This document shows positions 18,704 to 28,664 of a stretch of DNA of 45,101 nucleotides, piece by piece. Made by a program: the position numbers and the translations under genes. Source of the stretch: Candidatus Gallacutalibacter pullicola (GTDB taxonomy: Bacteria > Bacillota > Clostridia > Oscillospirales > Acutalibacteraceae). The stretch is from NCBI GenBank assembly GCA_018712265.1, contig DVHF01000086.1, positions 1 to 45,101 of the forward strand. The letters run 5' to 3'. Each line of letters starts with the position of its first letter. The stretch's first letter is position 1. Below the pieces are notes generated by a model. The model did not search any database. It was not told the DNA's origin and was given only the letters and a program-made list of their open reading frames with translations.

Positions 18704-19054
18704 TCAGGCGTTCTCCTCCCCGCTGTCATCGGATGTTTCTTCCTCCTGCGCGGGGGCCTCCGCCGTTTCCTGTTCCGGAATCTCAGATTCCCCGGCATGG
18801 CCCTCCAGTGCGGCTACATCCGCGGGCGGCGTATCCTCGTAGAGATCGTCGTCGTTCTCTACCGGCTGTTCGATAACGCGGCATTTATGCTGCTTAAAAT
18901 CCTGTACAGCGAGATCCACCGGCTTTTCCACAAGGATCTCCCCGCGGCTTTCCGCTTCACCCGCGATTTGGCGGGCCCTCTTGGCCACAGCCACCACAAG
19001 GGAATAACGGCTCTGCTCCGGTGGGATAATCAGGTCAGCAGACGGTTTCAGCAT
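18704..19054 (-). CDS. rpoZ: RNA polymerase omega subunit
   Basis: 116 residues. The core ([20 protein letters not shown] ... AKRARQIA) is the omega fold that binds the beta-prime C-terminus. The last ~50 residues are an acidic, Glu/Asp/Pro-rich tail that makes the protein longer than the usual 65-90 residues. Overlaps the end of gmk by 20 bp. Position between gmk and priA is canonical. Confidence 0.93.
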   Translation of the reverse strand: MLKPSADLIIPPEQSRYSLVVAVAKRARQIAGEAESRGEILVEKPVDLAVQDFKQHKCRVIEQPVENDDDLYEDTPPADVAALEGHAGESEIPEQETAEAPAQEEETSDDSGEENA

Positions 19055-19658
19055 GATTGTTCAGCACTCCTTCTATAATTTCGCCGCATCTGGAAAAGCG
19101 GAGCTTTTCCGCAGCGAGTATTTGGTTTATCTGATCCACCGCGTGTTCCACGGTGTCGTTGACAACTATGTAATCGTAGGACGGGGCGTGGGAAATTTCG
19201 CCGCGGGCAGCAGCCACGCGCTTGCGGATGGTCTCCTCGTCCTCTGTGCCGCGCCCGCGCAGGCGCTTTTCCTGCTCCTCGAGCGACGGCGGCACGATGA
19301 AAATACTGACGCAGTCAGGACGCTTTTTCTTGACCTGCGCCCCTCCCTGCACCTCAATTTCCAGAATCACGTCGTCGCCCTCGGCGGTCCACCGCTCAAT
19401 CGGATCGGCGGGCGTGCCATAGAAATTGCCGCAGTATTCTGCGTATTCCAGCATTTTCCCCTGTTCTATGCGCGCAAGGAACTCCTCACGCGTCAGGAAG
19501 AAATATTCGCGGCCGTCCTGCTCGCCCGGACGCGGCGCACGCGTCGTTGCGGAGACAGACAGCCTCACATCCTGCCTTTCGGCCAGCAGACGGCCCAGCA
19601 CCGTCCCCTTTCCCGCGCCGGACGGCCCGGAAAACACCACAAGCAGTCCTTTACTCAT
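19035..19658 (-). CDS. gmk: Guanylate kinase
   Basis: 207 residues from ATG 19658 with GGAGG just upstream; this start overlaps the remA stop by eight bases. P-loop GPSGAGKGT is near the N-terminus. The GMP-binding region includes [13 protein letters not shown] and [12 protein letters not shown]. It phosphorylates GMP to GDP. Conserved neighbour of remA and rpoZ. Confidence 0.96.
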   Translation of the reverse strand: MSKGLLVVFSGPSGAGKGTVLGRLLAERQDVRLSVSATTRAPRPGEQDGREYFFLTREEFLARIEQGKMLEYAEYCGNFYGTPADPIERWTAEGDDVILEIEVQGGAQVKKKRPDCVSIFIVPPSLEEQEKRLRGRGTEDEETIRKRVAAARGEISHAPSYDYIVVNDTVEHAVDQINQILAAEKLRFSRCGEIIEGVLNNHAETVC

Positions 19659-19926
19659 CTTCCTCCAGCTCCTCCTCGTCCATATCATCATCGCGGTCGT
19701 TCAGGCGGTTGGCCACCGTTTCCGGCTGCACAGCGGAGAGGATCACATGATCGCTGTCTGTGATAATCACCGCACGGGTACGCCGTCCATAGGTGGCGTC
19801 GATAAGAGCGCCGCGCTCCTTGGCGTCCTGGATGATCCGCTTGATCGGCGCCGATTCCGGGCTGACGATCGCTACGAGCCGGTTGGCGGACACCATATTG
19901 CCAAAACCAATATTGATTAGTTTCAT
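19651..19926 (-). CDS. remA: RemA-type DNA-binding regulator (DUF370)
   Basis: 91 residues from ATG 19926, with AGGAGG ten bases upstream; earlier in-frame codons run through a palindrome and repeat [15 protein letters not shown] and [18 protein letters not shown] are diagnostic. In Bacillus RemA activates matrix genes and osmoprotection. The C-terminus is strongly acidic. It usually follows yicC directly; here a ~350-bp repeat array lies between them. Confidence 0.93.
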   Translation of the reverse strand: MKLINIGFGNMVSANRLVAIVSPESAPIKRIIQDAKERGALIDATYGRRTRAVIITDSDHVILSAVQPETVANRLNDRDDDMDEEELEEDE

Positions 19927-19948
19927 TCTATTATTTCCTCCTAAATTC

Positions 19949-19963
19949 GGCGGAGGCTCCGCC
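19949..19963. repeat. Perfect 15-bp palindrome upstream of remA
   Basis: GGCGGAG-G-CTCCGCC is a perfect dyad that ends the repeat region about 22 bp upstream of the remA start codon. It could be an mRNA hairpin next to the ribosome site or an operator. Confidence 0.6.
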
Positions 19964-20321
19964 TCCACGCCTGCGGCGGGCAGATCGCGCAGGCGTCGTA
20001 CCTCCGCCCAGCTGAGTGCGCGATTGAACTTTTATGCCCGCGTTTATAACATTCTGCGGATATTATACCACACCTGCGGTGGGCAAAACGCGCAGGCGTT
20101 GTACCTCCGCTTGGCCGGGCGGTTAATTGGGCTGAAACGCCCGCGTTTATGGTACTCTGTGGACATTATACCATATCCCCGACCAGCCACCCACCGCGAC
20201 AGAGTATTTTTGCTGTCGGAGTTTCAGCGACCGGAGGGAGCGATCCGCGTTCTACGTCCAGACTTAGTCTGGTCAGCGACTGGAGGGAGCGATCCGCGGT
20301 TTACGTGCAGGCTTAGCCTGC
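19964..20321 (-). repeat. Promoter-bearing composite repeat array A (two units, toward remA)
   Basis: Fills the gap between yicC and remA. Read on the minus strand, it has two palindromes (GCAGGCTAAGCCTGC at 20307-20321, CCAGACTAAGTCTGG at 20258-20272), each followed by a GGATCGCTCCCT block. It then has a GACAG...CTGTC hairpin and two tandem units of 103 bp. Each unit has TGGTATAAT (-10 at 20165-20170 and 20062-20067) and a GCGGAGGTACRACGCCTGCG block (20091-20110, 19988-20007). Both -10 boxes point to remA. No gene is present. Confidence 0.8.
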
Positions 20322-21200
20322 TTATTCGATGTTTTGGATTTGTTCGCGGATTTTTTCAATCTCGGCCTTGATGTCGACCACCAGATAGGCAATCTGCGCG
20401 TCAACCGCTTTGGAGCCGATGGTGTTGGCCTCGCGGTTCATCTCCTGCACAAGGAAATCCAGCTTTCTGCCGACCGGTCCCTCCGATTCCAGCATGGTGC
20501 GGAGCTGATCGAAATGGCTGCGCAGACGGACTGTTTCCTCTGCGACCGCTACCTTGTCGGCAAAAATAGCCGTCTCCGTCAGGATACGCTGCTCGTCCGT
20601 CACGGCCCCGGCCAGCATTTCCTCTAGTCTCTGCTGAAGCTTGCTGCGGTATTCCTCCACGGTCTGCGGCGAGCGTTCCTCAATTTTCCCCACAAGCTCT
20701 ATGATCTTTTCCGCCCGGCTCAGGACGTCCTGCTTCATGCGCGCGCCCTCTGCCTCACGCATGGCAAGAAGGCTGTCCACTGCCTTTTCTGCCGCGGGGC
20801 GCACGGCCTCCCACACAGCATCCTCATCCTCCGGCGCTTTGTGGATCGTAAAGATGTCGCTGTACCGCGCCAGTGACGAAGCCGTTACATCATCAGGCAG
20901 ATTATATTTTTCCGCCAGCTCCCGCAGTGCGTTCACATATCCTGCCGCAAGCGAATGGTTCACTAAAACCTGGACGTCCGTGTCTTCCAGCGTTTCAATA
21001 GATACATACACATCCACCTTGCCGCGGGAGATCCTCTCCTGCAAATACGGCTTGAGCCTCTCTTCCAGAAAACCGTATCCGCGCGTAATCCGCGACGACA
21101 ACTCAAAATACCGATGGTTGACGGATTTAATTTCAACAATGATCCCCCGTCCGCCGGCGATATCCTCCTGCCGGCCGTAGCCGGTCATACTTCTTATCAT
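20322..21200 (-). CDS. yicC: YicC-family endoribonuclease
   Basis: 292 residues. It opens with MIRSMTGYGRQ, the family hallmark, and ends with an EMNREANTIGSKAVD stretch containing the conserved acidic and Asn residues, as in DUF1732. E. coli YicC cleaves RNA in concert with PNPase. It is first in the remA-gmk-rpoZ-priA run. A GCAGGCTTAGCCTGC palindrome abuts its stop codon directly. Confidence 0.93.
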   Translation of the reverse strand: MIRSMTGYGRQEDIAGGRGIIVEIKSVNHRYFELSSRITRGYGFLEERLKPYLQERISRGKVDVYVSIETLEDTDVQVLVNHSLAAGYVNALRELAEKYNLPDDVTASSLARYSDIFTIHKAPEDEDAVWEAVRPAAEKAVDSLLAMREAEGARMKQDVLSRAEKIIELVGKIEERSPQTVEEYRSKLQQRLEEMLAGAVTDEQRILTETAIFADKVAVAEETVRLRSHFDQLRTMLESEGPVGRKLDFLVQEMNREANTIGSKAVDAQIAYLVVDIKAEIEKIREQIQNIE

Positions 21201-21256
21201 GGTGCAATCATCTCAATTCCAGCATTAGTCTCATATCCGATAGGCATTATTATTTT

Positions 21257-21285
21257 ATTTTACCAGCTTTGTCTCATAATTGCAA
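21257..21285 (-). promoter_or_regulatory. Promoter of yicC
   Basis: Minus strand: TTGCAA (21280-21285), 17-bp spacer, TAAAAT (21257-21262), about 57 bp before the yicC start. The -35 context AAATAGTTGCAATT is the same as upstream of the MoxR operon. Confidence 0.6.
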
Positions 21286-21294
21286 CTATTTAGA

Positions 21295-21831
21295 AGAAAC
21301 TTTCAGGCTAAGCTTGGACGCACCTGCGGTGAGCAATTCGCGCTGCACGTCGTACCTCCGCGGGAATGCCACTTATCTTTGGTACTGTGTCGCGCAAGGC
21401 TAAGCCTTGACGTAAACCGCGGATCGCTCCCTGCGGTCGCTGAAACTCCGACAGCAAAAATACTCTGTCGCGGTGGCAAGCTGGTCGGGGATATGGTATA
21501 ATATCCGCAGGCAGGCTAAGCCTGCACGTAATTCGCGCCGCGCGTCGTGACCTCCGCGGAAATTACAGTAACTTCAAATACTCTGTCGCGGTGGCAGGCT
21601 GGTCGTAGATATAGTAGTAATATCTGCCCAGCTATAAGCGCGGGCATTATAGCCTAATCGCGCACCCGGCCGGGCGACCGGAGGGAGCGGGCGCGTTCTG
21701 CTCGCCGCAGGTGTGGTATAATATCCGCAGAGCCCTACAAACGCGGGCATCTCAGGCTAATCGACCGCCAAGCCGGGCGGAGGGTACGACGCCTGCGCGG
21801 TCTGCCCACCGCAGGTGCAGGTTTAGCTTGC
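21295..21831 (+). repeat. Promoter-bearing composite repeat array B (toward ceramidase-like gene)
   Basis: Same order of modules as array A, on the plus strand. Palindrome CAAGGCTAAGCCTTG (21395-21409), GGATCGCTCCCT block, GACAG/CTGTC hairpin, TATAAT (21497-21502), palindrome GCAGGCTAAGCCTGC (21511-21525), a degenerate unit near 21614, TATAAT (21717-21722), GCGGAGGGTACGACGCCTGCG (21777-21797) and a last palindrome (21817-21831). All three -10 regions point to the gene at 21849. Confidence 0.8.
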
Positions 21832-21848
21832 TTGGAAGGAGTAAAATT

Positions 21849-23147
21849 ATGTATATAGAAAAACATCTGTCCTCTTCCCTTTTACTTGGGGTTGCGCAGA
21901 ACGACATCACACCCAGATATCCGGCAGAGCTTGTCGGTTTTTACCGTCCCAATAACCTCTCCCACGGCACACACAGTCCGCTTGCCCTGCAGGCCGCTGT
22001 CTGGCGGCTGGGCAATTTCCTGTGCTGCCTGCTGGCAATCGATCATATCGGCTTCTGTCTGGAAGACGCCAATATTCTGCGCGATAAAATTGCCGGAATC
22101 CTCGGTATTTCTGCACGACAGGTCATGCTCTGTTTCTCGCACACACATTCCGCCCCGAACGACAGTACAGAACCGGAATATTTCCGCTTTTTATGCGGAC
22201 AAGCGGAGGATGCCGTGCGGCAGGCCGCGTCCTCGCTCGCTCCTGTGAAAATCGCCTGGGGCAACGCTTTCGGCGACATCGGTGTGAACCGGCGGGCCGG
22301 TGCGCAGTCTCTGGATCGACGCATTGGGATCCTGAAAGCCGTTGATGCTTATTCCGGAGAACCGCGCCTCGCCCTGCTGCGTGTGACGGCCCACGCTAAC
22401 ACTCTCAAGGCTGATAATCTATTGGTTTCTTCTGACTATTTCGGAGCTGCCCGGGAAGAACTCAGCCGAAATTTTAGCTGTCCGGTGATGCTCACACAGG
22501 GCGCATCCGGGAATGTAGCGCCCAAGTATTTCCAGTCCCAGCTGACACCTCCTGACGCAGATGATCCCACACGGTTTGTGCGTTCGGAATCAGCATGTGC
22601 TGATATGGCACATGAAATTTGGGATGCAGCTTCTCCTGTTTGGGAAAAACTGCGCCCGGCAGATACAAATACCCTTTTTATGGATTCGGTTTCTACTGTT
22701 TTTTATGCGGATGTCCCTTCTGAGACACGGGCTTTGGAGATTGCAGAGGAGGCCCGGCGCGAATCTGGAATCGACGGGACATCGTGGCTTGCAGAAGTCC
22801 GCCGTTTGCTGCATCAGGGAATCACCTTCCAGCAATGTCAGATTGAAATCCAGTATTTCCAGCTTGGAGATGGCTGTCTGTGCGGCGTCCCCAATGAGAT
22901 TATGTGTGAATTTGCCCTTCGTGCCAGCCATCTCGCTCAGGACGATCTGTTCTATTTTGGGGGATATACAAACGGATGCACGGGTTATTTCCCTACTGAG
23001 GAGGAATTTGATCTGGGCGGCTATGAGGTATATTGGTCATGGCTTATTTATTATCCCTACCATAAGCTTCTCTCCCCTCTGCGGCGCGATTCCTGCAAAC
23101 AGCTGATTGAAGCTGCTGTGCGGAATCGACCGGGACAGGTACTATAA
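21849..23147 (+). CDS. Neutral/alkaline ceramidase-like amidase
   Basis: 432 residues from ATG 21849, with GGAAGGA eight bases upstream. The 46 in-frame codons before it are repeat DNA and not coding. LGVAQNDITPRYPAELVGF at the N-terminus and CFSHTHSAPND near residue 95 match the neutral/alkaline non-lysosomal ceramidase N-terminal domain, where the His residues bind zinc. The C-terminal half keeps the family pattern VPNEIMCEFA and GGYTNGCTGYFPTEEEF. No signal peptide is visible, so it is probably cytoplasmic. Family members split N-acyl bonds; the actual substrate is unknown. Monocistronic: repeat array upstream, terminator downstream. Confidence 0.82.
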   Translation: MYIEKHLSSSLLLGVAQNDITPRYPAELVGFYRPNNLSHGTHSPLALQAAVWRLGNFLCCLLAIDHIGFCLEDANILRDKIAGILGISARQVMLCFSHTHSAPNDSTEPEYFRFLCGQAEDAVRQAASSLAPVKIAWGNAFGDIGVNRRAGAQSLDRRIGILKAVDAYSGEPRLALLRVTAHANTLKADNLLVSSDYFGAAREELSRNFSCPVMLTQGASGNVAPKYFQSQLTPPDADDPTRFVRSESACADMAHEIWDAASPVWEKLRPADTNTLFMDSVSTVFYADVPSETRALEIAEEARRESGIDGTSWLAEVRRLLHQGITFQQCQIEIQYFQLGDGCLCGVPNEIMCEFALRASHLAQDDLFYFGGYTNGCTGYFPTEEEFDLGGYEVYWSWLIYYPYHKLLSPLRRDSCKQLIEAAVRNRPGQVL

Positions 23148-23163
23148 TCTCCTCTGATATGTC

Positions 23164-23197
23164 AAAAAGGATCCCTCCGCTCGGAGAGATCCTTTTT
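23164..23197. terminator. Bidirectional terminator
   Basis: AAAAAGGATC-c-CTCCG / CGGAG-a-GATCCTTTTT with a two-base loop sits between two convergent genes and has T tracts on both strands. Confidence 0.88.
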
Positions 23198-23208
23198 AGT
23201 ATTTTTGC

Positions 23209-24669
<1,461 letters not shown>

Positions 24670-24754
24670 GAATTTCGGAATTTATGAAAAATAAAATTTC
24701 TTTCAAAGCATTTATTTTTGTATTAAAGAATTAAAAACAGATTGCTCCGGGGTA

Positions 24755-24817
24755 AAATGAAACACAGTAAGAAATACACAGTGTAAAAGGCACTGTATTA
24801 ACTAGGAGGAACTTTGT
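24755..24817 (+). promoter_or_regulatory. Leader of abfA with possible operator
   Basis: ACAGTG-taaaagg-CACTGT (about 24777-24795) is a perfect 6-bp dyad about 20 bp before the AGGAGG of abfA, and could bind a sugar-responsive repressor. A clear -35/-10 pair is not visible; TAAAAT near 24752 is a weak candidate. Confidence 0.35.
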
Positions 24818-26326
24818 ATGGCGAATCGTTTTGTAGTGGATGCAAATCGAAAAAAAAGCAAAATCCATAAGGAACTTCAAGGCCATTTTTCGGAGCATCT
24901 TGGACGCTGTATCTACGGCGGATTATTTGTCGGAAAGAATTCGGAAATCCCGAATGTGAATGGACTGCGCACTGATGTTGTCGAAGCACTGAAAGAAATC
25001 CGCGTGCCTGTGCTGCGCTGGCCGGGCGGCTGCTTCGCCGACGAGTATCACTGGAAAGACGGCATCGGTCCTGCTGAATCCCGAAAAAAGATGGTCAATA
25101 CGCACTGGGGCGGCGTGGTGGAAGATAATTCCTTCGGGACGCATGAATTTCTGGAACTTTGCCGCCAGATCGGATGTGAACCTTACATCAACGGCAACGT
25201 CGGCAGCGGCACTGTGCAGGAAATGAGCGAATGGGTAGAGTATATGACCTTTGACGGCGTTTCTCCCATGGCAGATCTTCGCAGTGCCAACGGCCGCGAG
25301 GAACCGTGGAAAATCAAATATTTCGGAATCGGCAACGAAAACTGGGGCTGCGGCGGCAATATGCGTCCCTCCTATTATGCCGATCTGTATCGTCAATTCC
25401 AGACCTATGTGCGCAATTATGGTGATAACCGTGTTTTCAAAATCGCCTGCGGCCCGAGCAATGATGACTATAAATGGACCGATACCGTGATGGAAATCGC
25501 CGGAAAATATATGGACGGTCTTTCCCTGCATTATTACACCGTACCCGGACCATGGAGCCACAAAGGAAGCGCCACGGACTTCTCGGAGGACGAATATTAC
25601 CTCACCCTGAAAAAGACGCTTTTTATGGACGAACTGATTCAGAACCATACGGAAATTATGAATCGCCACGACCCGGAACACCGTGTCGGATTGATCGTCG
25701 ACGAGTGGGGCACATGGTTCGATGTGGAGCCGGGGACAAATCCCGGGTTCCTCTACCAGCAGAATACCATGCGCGATGCTCTTGTCGCTGCGGTCAACCT
25801 CAATATCTTTAATAAACACAGCGACCGTGTACGTATGGCGAATATTGCCCAGATGGTTAATGTGCTCCAGTCTGTGATTCTCACCGAAGGCGCTGACATG
25901 ATTAAAACGCCCACCTGGTCTGTTTTCGATCTCTACAAGGCCCATCAGGATGCACATCTTGTAGAAAGCTGGATCGAGTCCGGCACCGCTGCAGACGGCG
26001 TTCCGCAGCTTCACGAATCCGCTTCCGTAGACGATAGCGGCGTGCTGCACATCACAATCGCCAACCTTTCTGCGGACAGTGCCGCCGATGTCTCCTGTGA
26101 ACTGCCTGGCCTGCATCCGGAGAAAATTTCCGCGCGTATTCTCTCCGGCGGGATTCACGATCATAATACCTTTGAATGCCCCCATACGGTATCTATCCGC
26201 GATTTCTCCGGCATCACATCTGCGGAGAACGGCTTTGAATTCTCTATTCCCGCCTGTAGTGTCATGGAAATTACAATAATTCCCTCAGAGGTCACAATGC
26301 GCGGCGCGAATTACATCAAAGCTTAG
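24818..26326 (+). CDS. abfA: Alpha-L-arabinofuranosidase, GH51
   Basis: 502 residues with AGGAGG upstream. It removes terminal alpha-L-arabinofuranose from arabinan and arabinoxylan oligosaccharides. The acid/base Glu is E174 in [11 protein letters not shown] and the nucleophile E296 is in [26 protein letters not shown] is a further family signature. No signal peptide, so it acts on imported oligosaccharides. Monocistronic; araD lies 5 kb away, but no araA or araB is in the window. Confidence 0.95.
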   Translation: MANRFVVDANRKKSKIHKELQGHFSEHLGRCIYGGLFVGKNSEIPNVNGLRTDVVEALKEIRVPVLRWPGGCFADEYHWKDGIGPAESRKKMVNTHWGGVVEDNSFGTHEFLELCRQIGCEPYINGNVGSGTVQEMSEWVEYMTFDGVSPMADLRSANGREEPWKIKYFGIGNENWGCGGNMRPSYYADLYRQFQTYVRNYGDNRVFKIACGPSNDDYKWTDTVMEIAGKYMDGLSLHYYTVPGPWSHKGSATDFSEDEYYLTLKKTLFMDELIQNHTEIMNRHDPEHRVGLIVDEWGTWFDVEPGTNPGFLYQQNTMRDALVAAVNLNIFNKHSDRVRMANIAQMVNVLQSVILTEGADMIKTPTWSVFDLYKAHQDAHLVESWIESGTAADGVPQLHESASVDDSGVLHITIANLSADSAADVSCELPGLHPEKISARILSGGIHDHNTFECPHTVSIRDFSGITSAENGFEFSIPACSVMEITIIPSEVTMRGANYIKA

Positions 26327-26382
26327 GCCGCCCTGCGCACGGCGCGAATTACGGCGGGCTCAGCCTGCTGCTCACTGCAGGC

Positions 26383-26417
26383 GCGGGACCGCTTCGGATT
26401 TTCCAAAGCGGTCCCGC
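26383..26417. terminator. Terminator between abfA and the Cys-rich gene
   Basis: GCGGGACCGCTT...AAGCGGTCCCGC is a perfect 12-bp stem with an 11-base loop. The tail AAAATCAATTTTTT has T on both strands. Just before it (26330-26382) is a degenerate fragment of the composite repeat (GCGCGAATTACG, CTCAGCCTGC). Confidence 0.85.
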
Positions 26418-26440
26418 AAAATCAATTTTTTAGAACTGGA

Positions 26441-27265
26441 TTATCTCCTGCCGTGATCGTCACAGCCGCATCCACAGCTGGGATCTGCCGCTTTCGGCGG
26501 GAAGAATTCATCGGTTGGGAATTCGATCCGCTGGAACAGCTCGCAAGGGTTGTCGGAGGTTGTGACGCATTCTTTTTCCGGGATGCAGAAGTCGTATGCA
26601 GGAATCAGCATCTGGACATTGCGTACAATCTGCACGATGGTGAACAGGCCGATGGTGGCATATACAACGCGAGATTTTGCGCAGGTGTCGAACTCACCAC
26701 CGTACCGGCGGCAGATACATTCGGGGATCCTGCAGCAGACGTCAGGATGGCAAGGACAGTCGCACAGGCGGGCGGAGAGACCGATCGGTTCCGCAACCTG
26801 TACGGTAGCCTTCGGCAGAACCTTGCTTACGGCGGACTGCTCATCGAGATCATCCAGCTTGTAGTCCGAGCTGAACATCTTGACATTGCCTTCGCTGCCG
26901 TAAAGGATCACCTTTTTGTTGAATATGGATATTCCGTTGACGGTGACAGGGCCTGCTGCCGGCGTACAGAATACATCGAGGCATACGTCGAAGAAGAAGG
27001 TCATATCGACGGAATAGAACCCTTTATTGAAAGGAATCGGCTCCAAATCCAGATAGACTGTGATAACCTCGACGTTTTTCATGCGGACGTTCGCGGCATC
27101 ATCAATGACAGCCTGTTTGGCAGGGGTGAAATAAACCCGCAGATCCTCCAGGCAGTCCTTATCGCTGCAAGAATCATAAATTCTCATAGCGTCGATGCAG
27201 ACGGCCTCTTTGAAGCAGTCGGCGCCGCGCGCATCCTGATCGGGCGAGTATACAGAATCAGGCAT
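26441..27265 (-). CDS. Conserved Cys-rich protein, possible spore coat component
   Basis: 274 residues; I recognise the type (Clostridia proteins beginning with a D-C-x-x-x-A-V-C-I-D-A-x-R-I-Y-D-S-C pattern) but no function. Here EAVCIDAMRIYDSCSDKDCLEDLRVYF is at about 20-48. VDMTFFFDVCLDVFC follows near 88. A Cys-rich stretch (CDCPCHPDVCCRIPECICRRYGG) is near 168, and the C-terminus ends CGCGCDDHGRR. No signal peptide. High Cys content and a sigma-K-like promoter fit a cross-linked spore layer, by inference. AGGAGG precedes the ATG. Confidence 0.8.
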   Translation of the reverse strand: MPDSVYSPDQDARGADCFKEAVCIDAMRIYDSCSDKDCLEDLRVYFTPAKQAVIDDAANVRMKNVEVITVYLDLEPIPFNKGFYSVDMTFFFDVCLDVFCTPAAGPVTVNGISIFNKKVILYGSEGNVKMFSSDYKLDDLDEQSAVSKVLPKATVQVAEPIGLSARLCDCPCHPDVCCRIPECICRRYGGEFDTCAKSRVVYATIGLFTIVQIVRNVQMLIPAYDFCIPEKECVTTSDNPCELFQRIEFPTDEFFPPKAADPSCGCGCDDHGRR

Positions 27266-27309
27266 ATTATTTCCTCCTAACGGGTAAAACCCATATTTCT
27301 CTGTACCAC

Positions 27310-27336
27310 CATTTTATGGCGATGCCGGAAAAATGT
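27310..27336 (-). promoter_or_regulatory. Sigma-K-like promoter of the Cys-rich gene
   Basis: Minus strand: AC (27335-27336), 16 bp, then CATAAAATG (27310-27318), 45 bp before the start codon. It matches AC-N16/17-CATAnnnTA except for the last base. A TTGGCA overlaps the AC, so a sigma-A reading cannot be excluded. Confidence 0.4.
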
Positions 27337-27425
27337 GCCAAGACTCCCGATCGAAAATCCCCCACGGACAAAAATGCCGCGGGCCAGGCTAAGCCTGCTT
27401 CCCGCTGCAATCAGGAGGTATTTTT

Positions 27426-28202
27426 ATGTCAGATTGGAATTCTAAACAATATCTGAAGTTTGAAAAACAGCGCACCCAGCCCTCTATCGATCTGGCGAAC
27501 CGTATTACGGTTGAAAATCCGCGCCGTCTGATTGATATCGGCTGCGGCCCCGGAAACAGCACCAAGGCCCTCGCAAACCGCTTCCCCGGCTGCAAAGTCC
27601 TCGGGATCGACAGTTCCCCGAGCATGATTGAAACTGCCCGGGAAAAATATCCCGAGTTTTCTTTTCAGCTCTGCGACGCTTCCTCGGAACTTTCCGGTCT
27701 GCCCGGCAACTACGATATTGTCTTTTCTAATGCGTGTATCCAATGGATCCCGGATCATGAGCCGCTCCTGCATAATATGTTCGCACTCCTTGCTCCCGGC
27801 GGCGTGATGGCAGTGCAGCTTCCCATCAACCAACAGGAACCGGTTCACAGAGCGATCCGGAGCCTTGCGGCATCACCGGAATGGAAAGCTTATTTTCCAA
27901 ATCCGCGTTCTCCTTATTCGCTGGCCCCGGGGGAATATTATGATATTCTTGCGGATCTGACCGACGATTTCGACATCTGGCAGATCACCTATTTCCACAC
28001 TATGAAATCCCACTACGATATTATTGAGTGGTTCCGCGGAACCGGTCTGCGCCCCTATCTTGATGCACTCCCGTCTGACAAGGAACGTGCCGTCCTTGAG
28101 CAGGAGCTGCTGGACGAGCTTGTGAAAGCCTATCCGGTACAGAAAAACGGCGATATCATTCTCCGCTTTCCCCGCCTCTTCTTCACCGCCAAGGCAGACT
28201 AA
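27426..28202 (+). CDS. tam: Trans-aconitate 2-methyltransferase-like SAM methyltransferase
   Basis: 258 residues; AGGAGG is seven bases upstream. SAM-binding motif I is LIDIGCGPGNST (about 35-46), with the acidic residue in VLGIDSSPSMI and motif IV in DIVFSNACIQWIPDH. The overall match, including WNSKQYLKFEKQRTQPSIDL at the N-terminus, is to Tam-type enzymes, which esterify trans-aconitate. Substrate is not certain. The TAA stop is the centre of a GCAGACTAAGCCTGC palindrome that begins the 27-bp array. Confidence 0.88.
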   Translation: MSDWNSKQYLKFEKQRTQPSIDLANRITVENPRRLIDIGCGPGNSTKALANRFPGCKVLGIDSSPSMIETAREKYPEFSFQLCDASSELSGLPGNYDIVFSNACIQWIPDHEPLLHNMFALLAPGGVMAVQLPINQQEPVHRAIRSLAASPEWKAYFPNPRSPYSLAPGEYYDILADLTDDFDIWQITYFHTMKSHYDIIEWFRGTGLRPYLDALPSDKERAVLEQELLDELVKAYPVQKNGDIILRFPRLFFTAKAD

Positions 28203-28289
28203 GCCTGCACGTAAACCGCACCAGATTAAATCTGGACATAAACCGCGCCAGGTTAAACCTGAACATAAACCGCGCCAGGTTAAACCTGG
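28194..28289. repeat. Four palindromes in a 27-bp tandem array
   Basis: Palindromes start at 28194, 28221, 28248 and 28275, exactly 27 bp apart, each followed by ACRTAAACCGCR. They read GCAGACTAAGCCTGC, CCAGATTAAATCTGG, CCAGGTTAAACCTGA and CCAGGTTAAACCTGG. Substitutions in one arm are mostly matched in the other. The first contains the tam stop codon. Confidence 0.9.
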
Positions 28290-28664
28290 ACATAAACCGC
28301 GGATCGCTCCCTACGGTCGCTGAAATGCCGTTTTGCATCGGTATTGTGTCGCGGTGGAAGGCCAGTCAGGGATCATGGTATATACTATTCGCAGAGTATC
28401 ACAAACGCGGGTATCTCTGCTCAATCATACCGCGAAGCCAAGCGGAGGTACGACGCCTGCGCGTTCTGCCCACCGCAGATGTGGTATAATGTCAACAGAA
28501 GGGCTGCAACGCGGGCATATCAGCTTGATCGTACTACCAAACCGGGCGGAGGTACGACGCCTGCGCGTTCTGCCCACCGCAGGTGCGCGGGCACCAAAGC
28601 CCACTCGAGCGTCCAGCCGGGCGACCGGAGGGAGCGGGCGCGATCTGGGTGCAGCTTAGCCTGC
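28290..28664 (+). repeat. Promoter-bearing composite repeat array C
   Basis: Continues from the 27-bp array: GGATCGCTCCCT block (28300-28325), a degenerate -10 (TATACT near 28381), then a second unit with TGGTATAAT (28485-28490). The GCGGAGGTACGACGCCTGCG block occurs exactly at 28442-28461 and 28546-28565, 104 bp apart. It ends in GCAGCTTAGCCTGC, which supplies the stop of the convergent YitT gene. This is the one array with no same-strand gene ahead. The open frames through it are repeat-derived. Confidence 0.8.

Larger units (their letters stand above)
21201..21848. other. Divergent gap yicC / ceramidase-like gene
   Basis: 648 bp without a gene: the yicC promoter on the left, then repeat array B. 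A piece at about 21299-21370 carries the 3' block of the repeat in inverted orientation, facing yicC. Confidence 0.6.

Noticed and set aside
21711..21848. 46-codon upstream extension of the ceramidase-like gene
   Set aside because: The codons are composite-repeat DNA; the ATG at 21849 has a good ribosome site.
28194..28664. Array C considered as a CRISPR
   Set aside because: The 27-bp units are contiguous with no variable spacers, and the 104-bp units have no unique spacers or cas genes.
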